NCBI GenBank assembly: GCA_937967425.1
Contig: CALBST010000354.1
Coordinates: 1-5,737, forward strand
Direction: 5' to 3'
DNA: 5,737 nt
Origin: an uncultured Caulobacteraceae bacterium
Lineage (GTDB): Bacteria > Pseudomonadota > Alphaproteobacteria > Caulobacterales > TH1-2
Positions 1 through 5,737 of the stretch are shown here, piece after piece. Numbering within the stretch: the first letter of the stretch is position 1; every line of letters begins with the position of its first letter. A model generated the notes under the pieces. The model saw only the letters and a program-made list of their open reading frames with translations. It searched no databases and was not told the origin of the DNA. A program made the position numbers and the translations under genes.

Positions 1-78
1 CCCCGTGACGGCCCGGTGCACAACGATCGCAAAGGGCGCGTGGCGACACGCGGCGGTGCGAAAGCATCGCTCTCCTAG
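1..78 (+). CDS. Possible 3' end of an upstream gene (C-terminal 25 residues, product unknown)
   Basis: Frame 1 is open from the window edge to a TAG at 76-78 and would encode PRDGPVHNDRKGRVATRGGA followed by KASLS. The codons (GTG, CAC, AAC, GAT, CGC, GGC, GCG) match those of the clear genes in this window, whereas the other plus-strand frames here are rich in arginine and proline, as shadow frames usually are. A hairpin at 114-133 lies about 35 bases beyond the stop, where a terminator would be expected. The basic C-terminal tail gives no family assignment. The stretch is short, so an open frame by chance is quite possible. The body of the gene lies outside the window. Confidence 0.4.
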   Translation, partial: PRDGPVHNDRKGRVATRGGAKASLS

Positions 79-113
79 GCACTACCCAGCGCGTCCCCAC
101 GCGCCCTGCTCCC

Positions 114-133
114 GCTTTCGCTTATGCGAAAGC
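114..133 (+). terminator. Hairpin, candidate terminator of the upstream gene
   Basis: GCTTTCGC (114-121) and GCGAAAGC (126-133) form a perfect 8-bp stem around the 4-base loop TTAT. It lies about 35 bases after the presumed stop at 76-78 and about 90 bases before the next start at 221. There is no T-run on either strand, so it is not a classical intrinsic terminator. It could also stabilise an mRNA 3' end or act as a palindromic protein-binding site. Positions 134-220 show no convincing promoter or other feature. Confidence 0.4.
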
Positions 134-220
134 CACCACCAAGGCGGCGTCCATCCTGCGGCGCGCGCCACTCGTCGCATGCGCTTTGCGGTTCACCCGC
201 GCTCTTGGTCAGTTCGTCGC

Positions 221-1138
221 ATGAAAACACTCGGTCTATGCTCCGCCCTCTTCCTGCTCGCCGCCTGCGCCACAGCGCCTGCCGTGGCGCAATCGCAAAC
301 AGCGGCGTGCCGGCCCGCCGGCTACGACCGCGCACGCCTCGATGCGCTGAAAGCCAATAGCTGGACCATAGCAGATGAGGCCGAACGCAACGCCGTCGCA
401 CTTGGTCTCGCCGAGTGCTTGGGCGATCCGGACCCGGCCGTTCGCGATGGCATCGCCTTCGAGGGCCTGCAGCACTACATGCGCAACAATCTGCTGACGC
501 GCGATACGCTGACGGCGCTGAACGCCAATCTCCAGGCCAAGCTTACCGCGCCGGACCCGCAAGGCTTTCAGCGCCCGTTCGCCGCACTCGTGCTCGCGGA
601 CGTCGCCCGCACCGATCGCGTCGCGCCGTGGATGAGCGAAGCGCAGCGCGCGCAACTGATCGACGCCGCGATCGCCTATATGCGCAGCATCACCGATTAT
701 CGCGGCTTCACGCCCGGCGAAGGCTATCGCCACGCCACCGCGCACACCGCCGATCTGATGCTGCAACTGGTGCTCAATCCCGCCGTCGGCAAACCGGAGC
801 TCACGCGCATCCGCGACTCCATCGCCGCACAGATCGCGCCAGCGGGCCATTCCTACGTCACCGGCGAAAGCGAGCGGCTAGCGACGCCCATCCTCTACAT
901 GGCGACCCGCAACGTCTTCGATGAAGCCGAATGGACCGCTTGGTTCGCGGAAATCTCCGGCCCCGGCCCGCTTGGCGCGTCATGGGAAGGCTGGTGGCAG
1001 TCCGAGCAAGGCATTGCGCGCAAGCACAATCTGATGATGTTCTTGAACGTGATTCAAACCAACGTCTCGCTCAGCCAAAATGCCGCGTTCGCGCCGATGC
1101 GCCCGGGCGTCGCCGCTGCTATTCGCGCGATGCCTTAA
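221..1138 (+). CDS. DUF2785-family putative lipoprotein, function unknown
   Basis: The gene encodes 305 residues. The N-terminus (M1 to about A23) is a signal peptide: a short basic start (K2), a hydrophobic core, and a lipobox L13-A14-A15-C16, with alanine at +2 that would favour the outer membrane. Cleavage by signal peptidase I after A23 (AVA-Q) is the alternative. The mature part is alpha-helical and resembles the DUF2785 family. Visible landmarks are DPDPAVRDGIAFEGL (residues 69-83) and DYRGFTPGEGYRHATAHTAD (159-178), the latter with two histidines (H171, H175) that fit the family's RGY..GW.HA.AH.AD pattern. The family has no established function. ATG 221 was chosen because it starts directly at the signal peptide; an in-frame ATG at 179 would add 14 residues that spoil it. 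No strong Shine-Dalgarno precedes 221. The stop at 1136-1138 overlaps the stop of the convergent transporter gene. Confidence 0.82.
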   Translation: MKTLGLCSALFLLAACATAPAVAQSQTAACRPAGYDRARLDALKANSWTIADEAERNAVALGLAECLGDPDPAVRDGIAFEGLQHYMRNNLLTRDTLTALNANLQAKLTAPDPQGFQRPFAALVLADVARTDRVAPWMSEAQRAQLIDAAIAYMRSITDYRGFTPGEGYRHATAHTADLMLQLVLNPAVGKPELTRIRDSIAAQIAPAGHSYVTGESERLATPILYMATRNVFDEAEWTAWFAEISGPGPLGASWEGWWQSEQGIARKHNLMMFLNVIQTNVSLSQNAAFAPMRPGVAAAIRAMP

Positions 1139-2070
1139 GCGGCGCGCTTTGAACGCAACAGGAGCACCTGCCCCACCAACACAAGGACAACGCCGCCAAG
1201 GGCAAACAAACCCCAGCTCTTACCTTCCAGCAGCGCCGAAACGAACATAGCGAGCGGCGGCGTCAGCGCCGAAATGTAGGAAGCGGTCGCGTAGCCACGC
1301 CGCCGCGCGAGGCCGTAATAGAGCGCAAACGCGATCACCGACCCAACGACGGAAAGATGCAGCAGCGAGAGAATGTAGGGCGCGGTAAACTCGAACGTCC
1401 AGGCTTTGCCGGTCACCAATGCAAACGCGGCGAGCAGCACAGCACCGTAGCCCATCGCCCAGCCCGTCGAGGCGATGACGCCCGCGCCCGCCAACTCGCC
1501 GCGCCGCGCATAGACATTGCCGATCGCCGCCGAAAACACGCCCGCGAGCGTCAGCCCGATGCCGGTCAGCGCCCGCTGGCTCATGTTTGAGGTGACGATT
1601 TCTTCCCAGGAAAGCAGCCCAACGCCAATGACGCCCAGCCCTGCCGCGGCCCAAGCCAGCAGCGGCGCACGCTGCCCGAACGCCACCCGAAACACAGCGA
1701 GGTTCACAAACGCCATCGCAGCGAAGACAACCGCGACCACCGCGGACGTCACCCGCTCTTCGGCCCAATAGACGAAGCTATAATCGATCGCGAACGTAAA
1801 AAGCCCAACGCCGAACGCAGCCAGATGTTGCGCGCGGTTCAGCGCCAAGCGCTCGCCGCGCAACGCACCCCACGCAAACAGCAACACCGCCGCCAACCCG
1901 AAGCGATAAGTAATGGAGACTACCGGATCGACGACGCCGAGTTGCAGCGTGATCGCGAACCACGTCGTGCCCCACGCCAGAGTGCACACAATGATCGACA
2001 CAAGGTCGAACCATTGCGTGCGCGGCGGCGATTCGGCTGTGGCTGTTGTTGCGCTCTGTTCCGCGCTCAT
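1135..2070 (-). CDS. EamA/DMT-superfamily transporter
   Basis: The gene encodes a 311-residue inner-membrane protein with about ten hydrophobic segments in two EamA-type halves (roughly residues 22-155 and 168-307). Typical features are the first-helix motif LAWGTTWFAI (31-40) and, in the second half, VVGSVIAFALYYGLARR (241-257) followed by the conserved proline in LTPPLAMFVSALLEG (269-283). Family members export or import amino acids, metabolites or drugs; the substrate here cannot be read from sequence. ATG 2070 was chosen because the hydrophilic N-terminus (MSAEQSATTA) is normal for the family and a G-rich stretch (GGGGG) lies just upstream. ATG 2091 (seven residues longer) is possible. 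The frame stays open to 2475, but that extension lies antisense to hpf, looks like non-coding translation and is rejected. The gene is divergent from hpf and convergent with the DUF2785 gene. Confidence 0.9.
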   Translation of the reverse strand: MSAEQSATTATAESPPRTQWFDLVSIIVCTLAWGTTWFAITLQLGVVDPVVSITYRFGLAAVLLFAWGALRGERLALNRAQHLAAFGVGLFTFAIDYSFVYWAEERVTSAVVAVVFAAMAFVNLAVFRVAFGQRAPLLAWAAAGLGVIGVGLLSWEEIVTSNMSQRALTGIGLTLAGVFSAAIGNVYARRGELAGAGVIASTGWAMGYGAVLLAAFALVTGKAWTFEFTAPYILSLLHLSVVGSVIAFALYYGLARRRGYATASYISALTPPLAMFVSALLEGKSWGLFALGGVVLVLVGQVLLLRSKRAA

Positions 2071-2143
2071 TGCGGCCCCCGGCGGCAACATGGTGGTTAA
2101 GTCAGATAAAGCAAAGCCGCAGTCTTTTCGCCATTGCGGTGCG

Positions 2144-2172
2144 TTGACCGCCACACATACGAGGCCTACCTT
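2144..2172 (+). promoter_or_regulatory. Candidate sigma-70 promoter for hpf-ptsN operon
   Basis: A -35 element TTGACC (2144-2149) and a -10-like TACCTT (2167-2172, TAnnnT form) are separated by exactly 17 bases. Transcription would start near 2179, giving a leader of about 72 bases before the hpf ATG at 2251. I saw no sigma-54 motif (TGGC-N8-TTGC type) or EcfG-type GGAAC-N17-CGTT in this spacer. The promoter of the divergent transporter gene must also lie within 2071-2160, but I cannot name convincing boxes for it. Confidence 0.5.
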
Positions 2173-2236
2173 AAATGCATGGCATCGGGGCGCCTTCGGG
2201 GGCGGGCTCGGCCTCGAGAGCGCCGTGGTTTGAACC

Positions 2237-2249
2237 AAGGAGGCTCCTT
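2237..2249 (+). promoter_or_regulatory. Strong hpf Shine-Dalgarno inside an inverted repeat
   Basis: AAGGAGG (2237-2243) is a near-perfect Shine-Dalgarno with a 7-base spacer to ATG 2251, and it fixes the hpf start. The bases that follow, CTCCTT (2244-2249), are the reverse complement of AAGGAG, so the site can fold on itself (stem AAGGA/TCCTT, loop GGC). Just upstream, TGGTTTGAACCA (2226-2237) is another small inverted repeat, and CTCG/CGAG (2207-2210/2215-2218) a third, so most of the leader can form short hairpins. Whether this affects translation is inference. Confidence 0.7.
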
Positions 2250-2250
2250 C

Positions 2251-2859
2251 ATGCGCATACAAGTCGCCGGACGGCAGATGGATGTCGGCGAAGCGCTCCG
2301 AACACGCATCGAAAATGAGCTCGCGAGCGGTGTGGGCAAATATTTCAACCGCGCGACAGATGCTGTTGTCACAGTAGCCAAGAATGGCGGCGGCGTTGGT
2401 GTTGCGGTGGATTGTTTGGTCCACCTGCCCTCTGGAATTTCCCTCCAAGCAGAAGGCCATGGCGGCGACGCGCACAGTGCCTTCGATGACGCGCTAGGCA
2501 AGCTCGAAAAACGTGTGCGCCGCTACAAAAGGCGCCTGCGAAATCATCACGCGGACAACAAATCTCCCCTTCCGGCAGAGGACGCTTCGGCCTATGTGCT
2601 CGCCCCGTTAGAGGAAGAGGATGACGGCGCGGAAACGCCGGCAAATGGCGAAGCGGCGCCTCTGGTGATCGCGGAAGCCACCAAGCCGGTGCGGACGATG
2701 ACCGTGTCCATGGCGGTGATGCAGCTCGATTTAACCGAATCGCCAGCGTTGATGTTCAGAAACGCCGCCAACGGCGAACTGAACGTCGTGTATCGCCGGG
2801 CGGACGGGAATGTCGGCTGGATCGATCCAGGGCGCGGGAACCTGAAGAACGGCGCCTGA
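2251..2859 (+). CDS. hpf: Ribosome hibernation promoting factor, long form
   Basis: The gene encodes 202 residues, the usual size for long-form HPF. Residues 1-100 match the ribosome-binding domain (MRIQVAGRQMDVGEALRTRI at the start, and a basic helix KLEKRVRRYKRRLRNHH at about 84-100 that would contact 16S rRNA). Residues 101-147 are a variable acidic linker (EEEDDGAE at 121-128). Residues 148-195 are the C-terminal dimerisation domain, with VMQLDL, ALMFRNAANGELNVVYRRAD (166-185) and GWIDP, close to the family pattern FLFRN..TGE.NVVYRR.DG. In this family the C-terminal domain pairs two 70S ribosomes into inactive 100S dimers in starvation or stationary phase. ATG 2251 is set by AAGGAGG seven bases upstream; the open frame extends back to 2134 without family similarity. 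It leads the hpf-ptsN-acyltransferase-like cluster, with 43 bases before ptsN. Confidence 0.95.
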   Translation: MRIQVAGRQMDVGEALRTRIENELASGVGKYFNRATDAVVTVAKNGGGVGVAVDCLVHLPSGISLQAEGHGGDAHSAFDDALGKLEKRVRRYKRRLRNHHADNKSPLPAEDASAYVLAPLEEEDDGAETPANGEAAPLVIAEATKPVRTMTVSMAVMQLDLTESPALMFRNAANGELNVVYRRADGNVGWIDPGRGNLKNGA

Positions 2860-2902
2860 GTTGCTTGGCGCTGCGGCCCCGGCGCAGAGACAGGGTGAGT
2901 TG

Positions 2903-3370
2903 GTGAACGATCTAAGCGATTTGGTTGCGCCAGACGCAATCCTGCCGCGCTTGTTGGCGACATCACGCCGGCAGGCGCTGCAGCTCATGGCTGACGCTTT
3001 GGCCAAGAGCGCCGGCATCGATGCGCGCACGGCGTTCGACACGGTGCTGATCCGCGAGCGGTTGAACGGCACCGGGCTTGGCGAAGGCGTCGCTACACCG
3101 CACGGCCCCCTGGCCGGACTGAAACGCCCTATCGCGGCGTTCGCCCGCCTCGACCCGCCGCAAGATTTCGAAGCGATGGACAATCGCCCCGCCGATCTCG
3201 TGTTCATGCTGCTTTCACCGCCGGACAAGAGCGCCGACCATTTGAAGGCGCTCTCGCGCATCGCGCGCTTCCTCAAGCACGCGGACGCGCGCGCGGCATT
3301 GCGCGCGGCGCGCGGCGCCGATGAGCTCTACGCGCTGATCTCCGGCGCCGTGCATAGTGACGCAGCATGA
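2903..3370 (+). CDS. ptsN: PTS IIA-like nitrogen-regulatory protein (EIIA-Ntr)
   Basis: The 155-residue protein is a full-length PTS EIIA type-2 (Fru/Ntr) domain. In the nitrogen PTS it receives phosphate from PtsO/NPr and regulates partners (potassium uptake, sensor kinases, stringent-response enzymes) rather than transporting sugar. The phospho-acceptor is H67 in LGEGVATPHGPL (59-70); the second conserved histidine is H113 in SADHLKALSRIARFL (110-124). The family usually has a basic residue shortly after the active-site HG, whereas here it is HGPL, a small departure. GTG 2903 was chosen because it gives the typical short N-terminus (MNDLSDLVAPDAI), and a GGGTGAG stretch just upstream (2893-2899) can serve as a Shine-Dalgarno. 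A TTG at 2861 would add 14 unlike residues. The TGA (3368-3370) overlaps the next gene's ATG (3367-3369). Confidence 0.93.
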   Translation: MNDLSDLVAPDAILPRLLATSRRQALQLMADALAKSAGIDARTAFDTVLIRERLNGTGLGEGVATPHGPLAGLKRPIAAFARLDPPQDFEAMDNRPADLVFMLLSPPDKSADHLKALSRIARFLKHADARAALRAARGADELYALISGAVHSDAA

Positions 3371-4023
3371 TGACCGCGGCCGACAGGCTGTTCTCGTACT
3401 TCCCGCTGCTGATGACGGTGTTGTTGTTGGCGGCGCTCGGCGTGTTCGCGCAATGGCCATCGCTGTGGAGCGCGATTCTCGTTGTGTTCGTCACCTACAT
3501 ATTGCCGCCGACCGTACAGCGCGTGATGCTGCGCTGGGCGCCGCTGAAGCAAGGCGTCAACCAGATCGACGGGCGCGTGTTCTCGCCGTGGCTGGCCACG
3601 CACCACATTCAGGCCTTCTATGACGCTCTGCCCTATCTTGAATCGCTGCTGCGGGTGTTTCCCGGCTTCTATTCGATGTGGCTGCGCATGTGGGGCTCGC
3701 GCGTGGGCTATGGCGTCGAATGGCCGGTGCGGATGGACGTGCTCGATCGCAGCTTGATGGATATCGGCAACCGGGTTGTGTTCTCGCGCGAAGTCGAACT
3801 TGCGGCGCATGTGCGCAAGAAAACCGATGGCGGCCGCTCGCGCGTCTTGGTGCGGACGGTGCGGATCGGCAGCTACGCGTTTATCGGCGCGGCGTCGCGC
3901 CTTTGCCCGGGGGCGAGTGTGCCGTCGAACGCAAGCGTGCCGGAGATGACCAATATCGGCGTCAACGAAGTGTTCGGCGACGCCGTGCGCCATCACGAAC
4001 AAGCGGAAGCCGAGTTCGCTTAG
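3367..4023 (+). CDS. Membrane-anchored hexapeptide-repeat protein, acyltransferase-like
   Basis: The gene encodes 218 residues. Residues about 13-29 and 33-48 are two hydrophobic segments that should anchor it in the inner membrane. The middle (about 65-125) is rich in aromatics (FSPWLATHHIQAFYDALPYL; FPGFYSMWLRMWGSRVG). Residues about 122-199 have the short-period pattern of a left-handed beta-helix: MDIGNRVVFSREVELAAHV, VRIGSYAFIGAASRLCPGAS, VPSNASVPEMTNIGVN, recalling the WLRLWGSKIG...IGD..IFG..V...AH arrangement of hexapeptide acyltransferase-like proteins. H148 (in AAHV) could be the catalytic histidine, but this is inference. The rungs are few and degenerate, so activity is uncertain and the substrate unknown. 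ATG 3367 overlaps the ptsN stop (ATGA), implying coupling; ATG 3370 is an equally plausible start one codon later. It looks like the last gene of the cluster. Confidence 0.8.
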   Translation: MMTAADRLFSYFPLLMTVLLLAALGVFAQWPSLWSAILVVFVTYILPPTVQRVMLRWAPLKQGVNQIDGRVFSPWLATHHIQAFYDALPYLESLLRVFPGFYSMWLRMWGSRVGYGVEWPVRMDVLDRSLMDIGNRVVFSREVELAAHVRKKTDGGRSRVLVRTVRIGSYAFIGAASRLCPGASVPSNASVPEMTNIGVNEVFGDAVRHHEQAEAEFA

Positions 4024-4107
4024 CTTTCCACAGCAATCGTATCCTACAGGCAAGAGACAGTGCGATACTCGGCGCATGTCGCGTTACTTCCATCTCCCTC
4101 GCCACTC

Positions 4108-4179
4108 TGGACCGCCGGCGCCCCCGCCGGCATACGCGCTGTTTGCAGATTGGAACGCGCGGCTCCTGCCGCGCATGCG
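4108..4179. repeat. Two related palindromic repeat units with different stems
   Basis: Unit 1 is 4108-4136 and unit 2 is 4151-4179, both 29 bases. Both begin TGGA, followed one base later by CG, and both end CAT(A/G)CG. Between these ends each has a perfect 7-bp stem with a 4-base loop: GCCGGCG-CCCC-CGCCGGC (4114-4131) and GCGCGGC-TCCT-GCCGCGC (4157-4174). The stems differ in sequence but each is fully self-complementary, as if base pairing were conserved rather than sequence. A shared TGCAGA follows each unit (4144-4149, 4181-4186), though at different distances. The location between two convergent genes fits a dispersed intergenic element and/or bidirectional terminators. I infer a REP-like family; copies elsewhere cannot be seen from this window. 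Confidence 0.6.
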
Positions 4180-4184
4180 GTGCA

Positions 4185-4197
4185 GAGCGCCGCGCTC
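4185..4197 (-). terminator. Small hairpin just beyond the carboxylase stop
   Basis: GAGCG (4185-4189) and CGCTC (4193-4197) form a 5-bp stem with a 3-base loop, 13 bases beyond the stop codon of the minus-strand carboxylase gene. There is no T-run. It could act in termination or RNA 3'-end stability together with the two larger hairpins next to it. The remainder of the spacer (4024-4107) shows only a weak GTATC/GATAC inverted repeat and no gene that I can support. Confidence 0.3.
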
Positions 4198-4210
4198 CGC
4201 TTCCACAAAG

Positions 4211-5737
<1,527 letters not shown>

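Noticed and set aside
9..224. Plus-strand open frame ending in a TGA that overlaps ATG 221 as ATGA, with a plausible-looking tail (AYAKATTKAASILRR...)
   Set aside because: It has an in-frame stop at 6-8 and no ATG or GTG start after it. The upstream part reads like non-coding DNA and covers the hairpin at 114-133. The overlap is probably chance.
236..850. 204-residue minus-strand open frame
   Set aside because: It is antisense to the DUF2785 gene, rich in Arg/Gly/Ala, and has no recognisable domain or ribosome binding site.
1100..1109. CGCCCGGGCG palindrome near the end of the lipoprotein gene, as a terminator for the convergent transporter transcript
   Set aside because: It has no loop, no T-run, and is the sort of palindrome expected by chance in GC-rich coding sequence.
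2071..2250. Sigma-54 or general-stress (EcfG) promoter upstream of hpf
   Set aside because: I looked for TGGC-N8-TTGC and GGAAC-N17-CGTT spacing and found neither; only the sigma-70-like pair is convincing.
2071..2475. N-terminal extension of the transporter frame on the minus strand
   Set aside because: It lies antisense to hpf and its promoter, lacks any membrane or family pattern, and the normal transporter N-terminus begins at 2070.
3328..4077. 249-residue minus-strand open frame
   Set aside because: It is antisense to the hexapeptide-protein gene, with a histidine- and arginine-rich translation typical of a reverse frame.

Overview
The window looks like chromosomal DNA from a GC-rich alphaproteobacterium, perhaps a Caulobacterales/Hyphomonadaceae-type organism. 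This is inferred from composition, from the codon use of most genes and from gene content (long-form hpf next to ptsN, a biotin-dependent acyl-CoA carboxylase alpha subunit). No rRNA or other marker is present to fix the taxon. There are no tRNA or rRNA genes, CRISPR arrays, insertion sequences or integrases.

Layout. The first ~78 bases look like the 3' end of a plus-strand gene, followed by a small hairpin (114-133). A plus-strand DUF2785-type lipoprotein gene follows (221-1138). Its stop codon shares a TTAA with the stop of a minus-strand EamA/DMT-family transporter gene (1135-2070), so the two genes converge with no spacer. The transporter is divergent from a plus-strand three-gene cluster: long-form ribosome hibernation factor hpf (2251-2859), PTS EIIA-Ntr ptsN (2903-3370) and a membrane-anchored hexapeptide-repeat (acyltransferase-like) protein (3367-4023). 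The ptsN stop and the third start overlap as ATGA, which suggests translational coupling. A good sigma-70-like promoter (TTGACC-17-TACCTT) precedes hpf, and the hpf Shine-Dalgarno sits inside a small inverted repeat. A 187-bp spacer then holds two related palindromic repeat units and a third hairpin. Beyond it lies the minus-strand 3' part of a biotin-carboxylase/biotin-carrier alpha subunit gene (4211 to beyond 5737), most like methylcrotonyl-CoA carboxylase.

How the genes may work together. hpf and ptsN are commonly linked in proteobacteria, usually downstream of rpoN. Here rpoN is not adjacent; the hpf promoter region borders a transporter gene instead. Hpf would dimerise idle 70S ribosomes under starvation, EIIA-Ntr would act as a phospho-regulator of nitrogen/potassium/carbon balance, and the third protein has an unknown substrate at the membrane. 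The carboxylase gene belongs to a separate, convergent unit for branched-chain amino acid or acyl-CoA catabolism.

The most notable signals are: (1) the two palindromic units at 4108-4179, which share end sequences but have different, internally self-complementary stems; (2) the coupled ptsN-hexapeptide protein pair; (3) the self-complementary hpf ribosome binding site; and (4) a patch of atypical codons, with a palindrome, in the middle of the carboxylase gene. All but the first are modest, and none amounts to a clearly new system on sequence alone.
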